A DNA stretch of 54,203 bases from Rathayibacter rhapontici (GTDB lineage Bacteria > Actinomycetota > Actinomycetes > Actinomycetales > Microbacteriaceae): contig NZ_MUKN01000026.1 of NCBI RefSeq assembly GCF_001995175.1, positions 1 through 54,203 on the forward strand, read 5' to 3'. Position numbers and translations under genes: made by a program. Of the stretch, positions 40,985 through 49,349 are shown in pieces. The notes below the pieces were generated by a model that saw only the letters and a program-made list of their open reading frames with translations, was not told the DNA's origin and searched no databases. Every line of letters starts with the position of its first letter. The first letter of the stretch is position 1.

Positions 40985-43906
40985 ATGTCCTCCGAGGTCG
41001 GCTCAGGGCACATCTCGATCTTCCCCGTGATGACGGGGTTCAAGTCGCGTGTGCGGAAGGAGACGCAGGACGCCGCCACGTCGAGCGCTCGTGCGTTCAC
41101 CGGCGGCTTCAAGGGCGCGGGGTCGACGACCGGCCGCCGGCTCGGCACCGACCTCAAGTCGGCGCTGGACCGGTCGGCCGGCGACCTCGGCGCGCAGTCG
41201 ATGAAGGACCTGACGTCGCAGGCGGCGTCCGCTGCGAACGCGCTGTCGAAGGCTCGCCTGAAGCAGCAGGACGACGCCGGCAAGGTCCGCATCGCCGAGG
41301 CTCGACTGGCGGAAGCCGTCGAGAAGAGCGGCGCCGCATCCTCGCAGGCCGTCGCCGCGGAGGAGCGCCTCGCGGCTGCCCGCCGCGCGCACGCCTCCAC
41401 CACCGACACCGTGACCGCCGCGTCCGGCCGTCTCAAGACCGCGCAGGACGCGGTGCGCCGCGCCACGCAGGACGCCGCAACCGGCAGCGAGAGCGCCGGC
41501 GGCAAGCTCCGCGGATTCGTGTCCGCTGCCGGCGGCGGCCTCTCCGGGCTGGCGCGCACGGCGTCCTCGGTCGGGTCCCGCATCGCCTCCGGGCTCGGCA
41601 ACGGGTTCCGGGCCGCGCAGACCACCGCGGGGGTCGCGCTCGGCGCGATGGCCGCGAAGATCGGGTCCCTCGTCCCCGAGGCTCTGACCGCATCGGACGC
41701 GACCGACAAGTTCAAGAGCACCCTCAGCTTCGCGGACCTCGACTCGAGCCGCATCGCGGAGCTGACCGCCAGCACGCAGGCGTACGCCGACCGGACCGTC
41801 TACTCCCTCTCGGACATCCAGGCGGTCACGGCGCAGCTCGCCGCGAACGGCGTGAAGGACTACGACCGGCTCGCCGAGGCCGGCGGCAACCTGAATGCCG
41901 TCGCCGGCGGCAACGCCGAGACCTACAAGTCCGTCGGCATGGCCCTCACTCAGACCGCCGGTCAGGGCAAGCTCACGACGGAGAACTGGAACCAGCTCGC
42001 CGACGCCATCCCCGGCGCCTCGGGCAAGCTGCAGGAGGCGCTGCTCTCGGCCGGCGCGTACACGGGCAACTTCCGTGAGGCGATGGAGAAGGGCGAGATC
42101 TCCGCGGAGGAGTTCAACGCCGCGATCCTCGACCTCGGCATGACCGACGCCGCGAAGGAGGCCGCGACCTCGACGGCCACCTTCGAGGGCGCCTTCGGCA
42201 GCCTCAACGCGGCGATCGTCGGCGGGCTCGTCAAGACGATTGCACCGCTCAAGCCCTTCATCACCGGGGCGCTCACCGGCGCGGGCACCGCCGTCACGGG
42301 GTTCTTCACTCGGGTCGCGACCGGAGTCGAGGGCCTCGTCGCCCTCGTCAGCCGCGGCGACTTCACGAGCGCCTTCCGCACGGCGTTCGGCGTCCAGGAG
42401 GACTCGCCGGTCGTCGACTTCCTGCTGAGCGCGCGCGACGCCGTGATCGGGTTCACGTCCACGCTGCCGGACCTCTCGGCGCTCATGGGTCCCGTCGTCG
42501 CCATCCTCGGCGTCGGCGGCCTCGCGGGCATCCTGACCAGGATCACGCCGCTGATGACGCTGCTGCCCGGCCTGGGCGGCGCGCTCGGCGTGCTCGCCGG
42601 CCCGCTCGGCATCGTCGCGGCCGGCCTCGCCGGGTTCGCGCTGTCGGGCGGCGACGCCTCCGCGCTCGCGTCCGGCCTCACCGGCGTCATCTCGTCGGTG
42701 CTCGCCGCGATCCCCGGCCTCGTGCAGCAGGTCGCGACCTTCGTCCCGCAGATCGTCTCGGCGATCCTCGCGCAGGTCCCCGCGCTGCTCACCGCCGGCG
42801 TCTCCATCGTCACCGCGCTCGTGCAGGGACTGGTCACCGCGATCCCCGCCATCGCCCTCGGCGCCGTCACCCTCGTGACCGGTCTGCTGACCGCGATCGT
42901 CGCGAACCTGCCGCTCATCATCGCGGCCGCGATCCAGCTCGTGACCGCGCTGCTGCAGGGCATCGTCACGGCACTGCCCGTCCTGATCCAGGGCGCGCTC
43001 ACGCTCGTCACGGGTCTACTCACCGGCATCCTCGCCGCGCTGCCGCTGATCATCGAGAGCGGCATCGGGCTCGTCTTCGCGCTCGTGCAGGGCATCATCT
43101 CCGCGCTCCCGACGATCCTCTCCTCGGCCCTGACCCTGGTGCTCGGGCTGCTGCTCGCGATCGTGCAGTCGCTGCCGATGATCATCGAGGCCGGCATCCA
43201 GCTGGTGCTGTCGCTCGTGACCGGCCTGATCGCGACCCTCCCGTCGCTGATCACCGCCGCGATCGAGCTGGTCCTGCAGCTGGTCGCCGGCCTGCTGACG
43301 ATGCTGCCGCAGCTGATCGTCGCCGGCATCGAGCTCGTGCTCGCGCTGATCGTCGGCCTCGTCACCGCGATCCCGCAGATCATCAAGATGCTGCCGCAGA
43401 TCGTCATGGCGATCTGGGACGGCCTCGCGAACGTCGACTGGGCGGACCTGGGCCTGCAGATCGTCCGCGGCCTCATCGACGGTCTCGTGGCCGCCGGCGG
43501 CGAGCTGTTCTCGGCAGTCACCGACCTCGCCTCGCAGGCGTTCGGCGGCTTCACGGACTTCTTCGACATCAACTCGCCGTCGCGCCTCATGCGCGGCGCC
43601 GGCCGGAACGTCGTCCGCGGAGCCGTCGAGGGCACGAAGGACGAGTCGGAGGCCTACGGCGACTCCCTCGTGCGCATGGCCCGCTCCGCTGCAGGACGCG
43701 CCGAGGGCGCGATGACCGTCGCCGCAGGCACCGTCGAGGTGTCCGCGTCGGCCGACGTCGCCGGTACCCCCGCCGGCGGGCGGACGGGTCGTCGCGACTT
43801 CCCCGAGGAGCTCCACATCCACGCACAGCCGGGCATGTCCGAGGCAGCCCTCGTCAAGGCGGCGATGGCCGAGCTCGACTTCCAGGCGAGAAGGAGCGAC
43901 GGATGA
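40985..43906 (+). CDS. Tape measure protein
   Basis: A 973-residue protein that sets tail length, the longest gene of the window. N-terminal part: helical, with long Ala/Arg/Glu coiled coils (QQDDAGKVRIAEARLAEAVE). Residues about 225-420 hold the TMP core (AQLAANGVKDYDRLAEAGGN, NQLADAIPGASGKLQEALLS). Residues 599-796 are nine 22-residue hydrophobic repeats. The C-terminus has FFDINSPSRLMRGAGRNVVR, a conserved end motif. At roughly 0.15 nm per residue it predicts a tail of about 150 nm (rule of thumb). Its stop overlaps the Dit gene (ATGA). Confidence 0.95.
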   Translation: MSSEVGSGHISIFPVMTGFKSRVRKETQDAATSSARAFTGGFKGAGSTTGRRLGTDLKSALDRSAGDLGAQSMKDLTSQAASAANALSKARLKQQDDAGKVRIAEARLAEAVEKSGAASSQAVAAEERLAAARRAHASTTDTVTAASGRLKTAQDAVRRATQDAATGSESAGGKLRGFVSAAGGGLSGLARTASSVGSRIASGLGNGFRAAQTTAGVALGAMAAKIGSLVPEALTASDATDKFKSTLSFADLDSSRIAELTASTQAYADRTVYSLSDIQAVTAQLAANGVKDYDRLAEAGGNLNAVAGGNAETYKSVGMALTQTAGQGKLTTENWNQLADAIPGASGKLQEALLSAGAYTGNFREAMEKGEISAEEFNAAILDLGMTDAAKEAATSTATFEGAFGSLNAAIVGGLVKTIAPLKPFITGALTGAGTAVTGFFTRVATGVEGLVALVSRGDFTSAFRTAFGVQEDSPVVDFLLSARDAVIGFTSTLPDLSALMGPVVAILGVGGLAGILTRITPLMTLLPGLGGALGVLAGPLGIVAAGLAGFALSGGDASALASGLTGVISSVLAAIPGLVQQVATFVPQIVSAILAQVPALLTAGVSIVTALVQGLVTAIPAIALGAVTLVTGLLTAIVANLPLIIAAAIQLVTALLQGIVTALPVLIQGALTLVTGLLTGILAALPLIIESGIGLVFALVQGIISALPTILSSALTLVLGLLLAIVQSLPMIIEAGIQLVLSLVTGLIATLPSLITAAIELVLQLVAGLLTMLPQLIVAGIELVLALIVGLVTAIPQIIKMLPQIVMAIWDGLANVDWADLGLQIVRGLIDGLVAAGGELFSAVTDLASQAFGGFTDFFDINSPSRLMRGAGRNVVRGAVEGTKDESEAYGDSLVRMARSAAGRAEGAMTVAAGTVEVSASADVAGTPAGGRTGRRDFPEELHIHAQPGMSEAALVKAAMAELDFQARRSDG
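42779..43372 (+). repeat. Nine 22-residue hydrophobic repeats in the tape measure
   Basis: Nine tandem 66-bp units, each starting with Pro and patterned P-x-x-I-x-x-x-I-x-L-V-x-x-L-x-x-x-(I/L)-x-x-x-(L/I). They are diverged at DNA level, so this is an old protein repeat and not a satellite. Likely forms helical, membrane-interacting hairpins used during DNA ejection. Confidence 0.85.
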
Positions 43907-44658
43907 GCGACATCATCACCTTCACGATCGGCGGAGTCGAGGTGCACGGCCGCCCCGACGGGCTGGCCCCGCCGGACGGGATCTATCTCGGGCCCGGCGG
44001 GGCCGACGCCTGGTGGGAGTCGGCGGAGATGGAGCGCGACGTCGTGAAGCGCCCGGGCGCCCCCGGGGCGTTCGACACTCCGGGGCAGCTCGGCGACAAG
44101 CTCCTCCCGTTCTCGGGCGTGATCATCACCCCGTCGGAGGAGGAGACCGAGGAGCTGTCCCGGAAGGTCCGCGGACTCATCGCGGACGGCTCGCTCACCA
44201 CCGTCACAGACGGCACATGGATGATGCGCGGCCGGCTCTCCGGCCGCTCCCGCGCGGTTCCCCGGCGCGGCAACCGCCGCTTCGCGGACTGGATCGTCAC
44301 CGTCTGGTGCCCCGATCCGCGGAAGTACGGCGAGACGAAGCACTTCACTGCCGGCGAGCGGGCGTCGCACCGCGGCAACTTCACCGCGCTCCCCGTCTAC
44401 ACCGTGAGCGGGAACGCGCCCGCCGGGTATCCGCTCTACGGTCCGGGCGGCCGCCGGTACGACGTCGTGCAGCCGCTCAAGCTCGGCACCCCGCACGTCA
44501 TCGACATGCGCGACGGACTGCTGCGCATCGACGGCGCCGTGGTGCCCGGCGCGGCGACCCGCGCGGACACGTGGGGCATCCCCGCCGGCGCGCAGATCGT
44601 GCACAGCATCGGCCCGGGCCTGACCCTCGACGTCGCCCTGACCGACACCGACATCTGA
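43903..44658 (+). CDS. Distal tail protein (Dit-like)
   Basis: A 251-residue minor tail protein after the tape measure. The N-terminal half (FTIGGVEVHGRPDGLAPPDG, VVKRPGAPGAFDTPGQLGDK, LLPFSGVIITPSEEETEELS) and the middle (ADWIVTVWCPDPRKYGETKH) match the Dit fold that forms the hexameric ring at the tail tip. It is coupled to the tape measure by a four-base overlap. Confidence 0.85.
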   Translation: MSDIITFTIGGVEVHGRPDGLAPPDGIYLGPGGADAWWESAEMERDVVKRPGAPGAFDTPGQLGDKLLPFSGVIITPSEEETEELSRKVRGLIADGSLTTVTDGTWMMRGRLSGRSRAVPRRGNRRFADWIVTVWCPDPRKYGETKHFTAGERASHRGNFTALPVYTVSGNAPAGYPLYGPGGRRYDVVQPLKLGTPHVIDMRDGLLRIDGAVVPGAATRADTWGIPAGAQIVHSIGPGLTLDVALTDTDI

Positions 44659-44670
44659 GAGGACCCGCCC

Positions 44671-45756
44671 ATGTGGACGCACACCCTCCACGCGCCCGGC
44701 ACCGGCAACCTGATCGCCCCCGTCGAGCTGGCGAAGTCGTCGTCGAAGCGCCGCCTGAACGCGCCGTCGACCGGCACGCACTCCGTGATCGCCTCTGACG
44801 ACTTCGAGTGGTCGGCGCTGCTCTGCTCCCCGTGGGAGGTCATCGTCGCGACGGCGTGGAACGGCGTCTGCCTGTACGCCGGCTACCTCGAGAACGTCAC
44901 CGACTGGAACGAGAAGACCCGCGAGCTCACCTTCAGCACGCTCGACGTGCGCGGCGCCTACATGGTCCGCCCCGTCTTCCGCGCGAACGCCGAGGACTAC
45001 CGCGCCGCCGACCTCACCATCACCGACCGCTCCTACAGCGGAGCCGTCCGCGCCGTCATCGAGCGCGTCCTCCACGGCAACACCGGCGGCTGGCAGCTTC
45101 CCATCATCACCCCGCCCGACGCCGGAGGCCCGGTCTCCGCCTTCTACCCGTACTGGGACCTCTGGACCGCGGAGAAGGCGCTCGCTGAGATGCAGGACCG
45201 CGACGACGGCCCGGACCTCGACTTCGCGCCCCGCTACCGCGCGGACGGCGGCCTCGAGTGGGTCGTCCGCGTCGGCACCCCGCGCCTCTCCGGGCCCGAG
45301 GTCGAGGTGAACCTCGGCAGCCAAGAGAACGGTCTCTCGACGGCGTCCTTCCGGATCAACGGGCAGATGCAGCGCACGGGAGAGATCGCGGTCGGCAACG
45401 GCTCCGAGGCGGACATGCTCGTCGCTTTCGCGAACAACCTCGACGGCCCGGCGATGCCGTTCCGCGACTCGATCGAGTCCGGCTACAAGAGCATCACCGA
45501 CCCCGGCGTTCTCCTCGGCCACGCCTACTCCGACCTCCGCGCGTACCGCTACCCGACCGAGCAGTGGTCCTACGCGCTGCAGGCGAACACGCCCGGCGCT
45601 GACCTCGAGACGCTCACGCTCGGCTCGCACCTCGGCGTGTGGACCGTCGGCCACCCGAAGTACACCGACGGCTGGCGCGACACCTACCTCATCGGCTTCG
45701 ACACCGACCTCACCGAGACCGTCTCGCTCGCCGTCCAGCCGTACTGGGAGCCCTGA
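44671..45756 (+). CDS. Minor tail protein (Tal-like, tail-associated)
   Basis: A 361-residue protein following Dit: SPWEVIVATAWNGVCLYAGY, TRELTFSTLDVRGAYMVRPV, FYPYWDLWTAEKALAEMQDR, GYKSITDPGVLLGHAYSDLR, then YLIGFDTDLTETVSLAVQPY at the end. This matches the gp27/Tal-like hub protein of actinophage tail tips. No C-terminal lytic domain is present; the peptidases are separate genes downstream. The stop overlaps the next ATG (TGATG). Confidence 0.82.
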   Translation: MWTHTLHAPGTGNLIAPVELAKSSSKRRLNAPSTGTHSVIASDDFEWSALLCSPWEVIVATAWNGVCLYAGYLENVTDWNEKTRELTFSTLDVRGAYMVRPVFRANAEDYRAADLTITDRSYSGAVRAVIERVLHGNTGGWQLPIITPPDAGGPVSAFYPYWDLWTAEKALAEMQDRDDGPDLDFAPRYRADGGLEWVVRVGTPRLSGPEVEVNLGSQENGLSTASFRINGQMQRTGEIAVGNGSEADMLVAFANNLDGPAMPFRDSIESGYKSITDPGVLLGHAYSDLRAYRYPTEQWSYALQANTPGADLETLTLGSHLGVWTVGHPKYTDGWRDTYLIGFDTDLTETVSLAVQPYWEP

Positions 45757-46532
45757 TGCGCATCGACAACCTCGACCAGTCGACCGTCGCCCGGCAGAAC
45801 GCCCGCATCGCCGCCGTCGAGCGGCAGGCGCCGCTCGGGAACACGTCGATCACGACCGGCCGCCTGCGCGTCGTCGGCCTCGAGGCGTTCCTCCTGCAGG
45901 GCACCGGCCGCGTCACCGGCACGCTCTTCGTGGACGGGCAGGACGGACGGAAGGGCCGCGTCGATGTGACCGGCGATGTCCGCTCGTTCGGCGGCGGCCG
46001 TGTCATCGTGTCCGAGGCCGCCGGCTCCGACAGCTCCCTGCAGATCATCTACGTCCCCGCCGACGCCGACAGCGACGCACACGCGCAGATCGTCGGCTAC
46101 GACATCCCGGTGCAGGTGCAATCAGGCGGCAGCGTGATGCGCGTCAGCGACGCTGCGGCGCAGCTGAGCGGGCCCGGCCCGGAGTACATCAAGGTCGGCG
46201 GCAACGAGGTGATCGTCTCGGGCTCCTCGACCGCCTTCGCTCGATTCGACGCGGACGTGTACGTCAAGGGCGGCGACGGCACCCTCGACCTCGATGCGGG
46301 CGGCGCGCAGATGACCGGCGGCAGCGGCTCCCTTGGCCTAGACGCGAACGGTGCGCAGGTCAAGGGCGGCGACGGAGCGGTCGTGTTGAACGGCAACGGC
46401 GCGCAGATGGCCGGCGCCGGCGACACGCTGGTCACCGCCGGCGGCAATGGCGTGATCCTCTCCGACGGCCCGGGCGCCCTCCTACGGGTGGAAAAGGGGC
46501 AGCTCTTCTTCCCGAACCTCCCGACCAGCTGA
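45756..46532 (+). CDS. Tail fibre-like protein with beta-solenoid repeats
   Basis: A 258-residue protein. The N-terminal RIDNLDQSTVARQNARIAAV is a coiled-coil attachment segment; the middle is beta (TGRLRVVGLEAFLLQGTGRV). Residues about 171-250 contain five 16-residue repeats (such as KGGDGTLDLDAGGAQM and TGGSGSLGLDANGAQV) expected to form a beta-solenoid fibre shaft. Probable receptor-binding or baseplate fibre. One-base overlaps with both neighbours. Confidence 0.75.
   Translation: MRIDNLDQSTVARQNARIAAVERQAPLGNTSITTGRLRVVGLEAFLLQGTGRVTGTLFVDGQDGRKGRVDVTGDVRSFGGGRVIVSEAAGSDSSLQIIYVPADADSDAHAQIVGYDIPVQVQSGGSVMRVSDAAAQLSGPGPEYIKVGGNEVIVSGSSTAFARFDADVYVKGGDGTLDLDAGGAQMTGGSGSLGLDANGAQVKGGDGAVVLNGNGAQMAGAGDTLVTAGGNGVILSDGPGALLRVEKGQLFFPNLPTS
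46266..46505 (+). repeat. Five 16-residue (48-bp) beta-solenoid repeats
   Basis: Units begin KGGDGTLDLD, TGGSGSLGLD, KGGDGAVVLN, AGAGDTLVTA and LSDGPGALLR, each with a GGDG-type turn; the first three end in GAQ. They form one continuous protein repeat in the fibre gene. Confidence 0.7.
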
Positions 46533-47179
46533 TGCCCACGATCGGAGAGTTCTACGAAGAGCCGGATCACTGGGGAGACGCATACGGCGCGACCGAGAAT
46601 CGGCCGAACGCGCACCGCGGGCAGGACATCAACGGATGGCCGACCGGCACGGGCATCCCGAACCTCTTCGCAGGGACGGTCGTCTTCTCCGCCTGGGGCG
46701 GCGGACTCGGCTGGCAGGTCGTCGTGCAGCGCGCCGACGGCCTCCGCATGGGGCACTCGCACCTCGACGCGAAGGGCCGCCCCGTCGGGACGTTCCTCGA
46801 CGCCGGCGATGTCGTTGGTCCGATCGGCGATACCGGCTCGTTCAGCCGCGGCACGCACGACCACGTCACGGCCTCATGGAGCGGCGATCTGTCTCCGGCC
46901 TTCGCCGCGGTCGTCGACCCTCGCCCGTACATCCGCGAGGCGCTCGGCGGCGACCCCGGCGCAGGCGACCCCGGCGGCGGCGACCCCTACGACCCGGACC
47001 CCGACGACCCGGCGCTCCCCGGGAACCTGTTCGTCTTCCCCGACGACGGCCGGGTGATCCTCGTCAGCGCGGGCCGCGGGAACCTCGCGCGCGCAGCCGA
47101 CGGGCACCTGTTCAGGGCCGAGCTGGGGCAGGGCAACGTCGTTCGCGAAGCGGACGGGCGCATCACATGGACGGGCTGA
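46532..47179 (+). CDS. M23-family peptidase, first of a tandem pair
   Basis: A 215-residue endopeptidase (LytM/M23) that would cut peptidoglycan cross-links. Zn ligands: His and Asp in NAHRGQDINGW (about residues 28-32) and HDH in GTHDHVTASW (about 109-112). The C-terminal 45 residues (after a Gly/Pro/Asp-rich linker, DPGAGDPGGGDPYDPDPDDP) are short beta hairpins, possibly a tail-binding or wall-binding tip. Placed before the second M23 gene, it may be a tail-associated lysin. ATG overlaps the fibre stop. Confidence 0.87.
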   Translation: MPTIGEFYEEPDHWGDAYGATENRPNAHRGQDINGWPTGTGIPNLFAGTVVFSAWGGGLGWQVVVQRADGLRMGHSHLDAKGRPVGTFLDAGDVVGPIGDTGSFSRGTHDHVTASWSGDLSPAFAAVVDPRPYIREALGGDPGAGDPGGGDPYDPDPDDPALPGNLFVFPDDGRVILVSAGRGNLARAADGHLFRAELGQGNVVREADGRITWTG

Positions 47180-47214
47180 ACAGGCCTTCACCATCACCGA
47201 CATCAGGAGGCCTC

Positions 47215-48111
47215 GTGCTCGAGCTCACCGCCCGGCCCTCGCCGGGCAACATCAACACGCCCTTCGGCCGTCGCCCGAAGCCGACGCAGGCCTCGCCCGC
47301 GATCCACTACGGCCAGGACTACGGCTGGGGCAACGGCAAGGACCTCTTCGCGGCCGCCGACGGCATCGTCGTCGAGGGCAACGAGACGGGCCTCGCCGGC
47401 GCCTACGGCAACCGCACCCGCATCGACCACGGCGGCGGCTTCGAGACCTGGTACTGCCACCAGAGCGTGAAGCTCGTGCGCAAGGGCCAGCGCGTGAAGG
47501 CCGGTCAGAAGATCGGCGTCCAGGGCGCCACGGGCAACGTCACCGGCGTCCATCTCCACTTCGAGGTCCGCCTCCGCGGCGTGGCCGTCGACCCCGCCTT
47601 CTACTTCCGCATCCCGCACCCGGTCACCGTGCCGGCCCCACGACCCCAGGAGGACACCTTGAGCGCAGCAGAAGTCGCCCACATCGAGAACCACATCGAC
47701 CAGAAGTTCGCCGACCTCGGCGCCTCGATCCAGAACCTCTTCGGAGTCGTGACCCGCGAGGGCCGCGGCCCCGGAGTCGCCCGCATCTACCAGAACGTCG
47801 AAACCGGCGAGGTCGCGATCGGCGTCTACGGCGAGTCCTGGACCGTGCTCCACACCGACAACGACCAGGCCACCGTCGATCTCCTCGCGGCCGACGGCTT
47901 CACGCAGGACTGGAAGGACCGCAAGGCCTACCCGGCGGTCCGCTACGAGTTCGCCCGCATGCTCTGCGGCTCAACCGACGACTACGACGCCCGCCAGATG
48001 GCCGAGCTCACCGCGCGCGTCCTCGAGATCAGCGCCGAGCGCTACGCGGAGATCGACGCCGAGGCCAAGGCCGACGACCAGCCGGCGCTCTCCGCGAAGT
48101 CGACCGAGTAG
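47215..48111 (+). CDS. M23-family peptidase (endolysin)
   Basis: A 298-residue lysin. M23 core at the N-terminus (residues about 1-135): AIHYGQDYGWGN (first His/Asp), ADGIVVEGNETGLAGAYGNR and GVHLHFEVRL (HLH Zn ligands). After an internal PRPQED linker, a C-terminal domain with helical EVAHIENHIDQKFADLGASI and GEVAIGVYGESWTVLHTDND could recognise the wall. Start GTG 47215 with AGGAGG four bases upstream; an ATG at 47167 inside the previous gene is a weaker alternative. The holin-like genes follow. Confidence 0.88.
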   Translation: MLELTARPSPGNINTPFGRRPKPTQASPAIHYGQDYGWGNGKDLFAAADGIVVEGNETGLAGAYGNRTRIDHGGGFETWYCHQSVKLVRKGQRVKAGQKIGVQGATGNVTGVHLHFEVRLRGVAVDPAFYFRIPHPVTVPAPRPQEDTLSAAEVAHIENHIDQKFADLGASIQNLFGVVTREGRGPGVARIYQNVETGEVAIGVYGESWTVLHTDNDQATVDLLAADGFTQDWKDRKAYPAVRYEFARMLCGSTDDYDARQMAELTARVLEISAERYAEIDAEAKADDQPALSAKSTE

Positions 48112-48114
48112 CTC

Positions 48115-48603
48115 ATGGTGGCGACTGACCCGAGCACGAACGATCGACGCCTCCGGTGGGAGCGCACGATCTGGATCATCGACCAGGCGTCCTACGCGCT
48201 GATGGCGGTGTCCGGATTCGTGGCTCTCTTCGCGACGTCGACCTTCGTGCTCCGAGAGGTGACGTGGCCGGAAGCGATCATCGTCTGGGGTCTACTGCTC
48301 CTCGGCGGCGGCGCGGCCGGATTCGTCGGGCGGCTGGTGAAGGTCTGGGCGATCGAGATCCTGGGCAACGTCGCCGCGATGAGCGGCGGAGTGATCTACG
48401 TGGCGATCGTGCTGTCGGCCGTGACCGGGGGGTCCTCGCTCGTGCTGCTCGCGTTCGTGACCGCGGCGACCGTCGCGATCCTGCGCCGATACGCGGAGCT
48501 GCAGATCTTCACGAGCGAGCCAGGGCTGGACACCTTCTCGAAGAAGGTGCGCTCCCTCCTGCGCCGCCGGACGTCGTACACGGTTCGGCGCGAGCACTAC
48601 TAG
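48115..48603 (+). CDS. Membrane protein of the lysis cassette
   Basis: A 162-residue protein with four membrane helices: about 30-48, 55-76, 85-103 and 106-122 (for example AIIVWGLLLLGGGAAGFVGR), and a basic C-terminal tail (RSLLRRRTSYTVRREHY). It lies three bases after the endolysin. It could be a pore-forming holin or an antiholin; sequence alone does not decide. Confidence 0.72.
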   Translation: MVATDPSTNDRRLRWERTIWIIDQASYALMAVSGFVALFATSTFVLREVTWPEAIIVWGLLLLGGGAAGFVGRLVKVWAIEILGNVAAMSGGVIYVAIVLSAVTGGSSLVLLAFVTAATVAILRRYAELQIFTSEPGLDTFSKKVRSLLRRRTSYTVRREHY

Positions 48604-48614
48604 GGGGAACACGA

Positions 48615-48929
48615 ATGCTCGACACGACTCTGCTCGTGGCGCTCGGCGGCGGGGCCGGCATCGCGCTCCTGCTGCGCGAGTTCATCTCCGTCGTCGCTGC
48701 GCTCCGCAACGGCGTCTCCGCCCGCGAGGGGAAGCGCCGCGCCGACATCGTGCAGCAGCGCGACGAGGCGCTCGTCCGGGCCGACAAGGCGGAGGAGCGC
48801 GTCGACGCGGAGGCTGCAGACCGACGCCGCTACGCCGAACACGCCTCCGCGGTCCGGCGCATCGCGATCGACCACGGCGTCCCCGAGGCGCTCTTCCCCC
48901 CGTTCCCCGCCCGAACCGCAACCGACTGA
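48615..48929 (+). CDS. Single-helix membrane protein with coiled coil (lysis-associated)
   Basis: A 104-residue protein with one N-terminal membrane helix (LLVALGGGAGIALLLREFIS, about 5-24) followed by a long coiled coil (KRRADIVQQRDEALVRADKA, EERVDAEAADRRRYAEHASA). The layout is that of an i-spanin or of small phage lysis accessory proteins, although actinobacteria have no standard outer membrane, so the role is open. GGGGGAA precedes ATG 48615. Confidence 0.68.
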   Translation: MLDTTLLVALGGGAGIALLLREFISVVAALRNGVSAREGKRRADIVQQRDEALVRADKAEERVDAEAADRRRYAEHASAVRRIAIDHGVPEALFPPFPARTATD

Positions 48930-48943
48930 CCCAGGAGGTCACC

Positions 48944-49252
48944 GTGTCCACCACCGAACCCACCACCGTCCCGACGCAGGTCGAGTACCCCTGGAAGGCC
49001 GCCGCGCGCACCGCCGTGCAGACCTTCCTCGCGCTCGCCGCCCTCCTCGCGATCGCCTGGCCGATCGTCTCCGAGTTCCTGCAGGCCTACGTGCCCGAGG
49101 CGTGGCTCGGCTACCTCGCCGCCGGCGTCGTCTTCGTCACCGGCCTCGCGGCCGTCATCACCCGACTGATGGCGCTCCCGCAGGTCGACGCGTTCCTCGC
49201 GCTGCTCCACTTCGGCGCGAAGCCCACGGGCGCCCACCGCGCCACCGACTGA
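48944..49252 (+). CDS. Holin
   Basis: A 102-residue protein with two membrane helices, about 22-45 (ARTAVQTFLALAALLAIAWP) and 56-77 (WLGYLAAGVVFVTGLAAVIT), a short periplasmic loop and a mixed C-terminus. This is the usual actinophage holin that times lysis by the M23 endolysin. GTG start with AGGAGG upstream. Ends 27 bases before a strong terminator. Confidence 0.85.
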   Translation: MSTTEPTTVPTQVEYPWKAAARTAVQTFLALAALLAIAWPIVSEFLQAYVPEAWLGYLAAGVVFVTGLAAVITRLMALPQVDAFLALLHFGAKPTGAHRATD

Positions 49253-49278
49253 CCCCTCTCACCCCCGAGCACCACCCC

Positions 49279-49307
49279 AGCCCCCGCCACTCCCGGCGGG
49301 GGCTTTC
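49279..49307 (+). terminator. Terminator after the lysis cassette
   Basis: Perfect 10-bp stem AGCCCCCGCC (49279-49288) / GGCGGGGGCT (49295-49304), loop of six, followed by TT. Separates lysis genes from the tailspike/SGNH genes. Confidence 0.85.
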
Positions 49308-49349
49308 GCATGCCCGGCGTGACCGCCGACCCCTGATTGGAGACCCGCC

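Noticed and set aside
42779..43372. Possible CRISPR or satellite array
   Set aside because: The 66-bp units are diverged at DNA level and conserved only as protein; no spacers.
43654..45654. 666-codon minus-strand open frame over Dit and Tal genes
   Set aside because: Same kind of shadow; no family features and it crosses several real gene borders.
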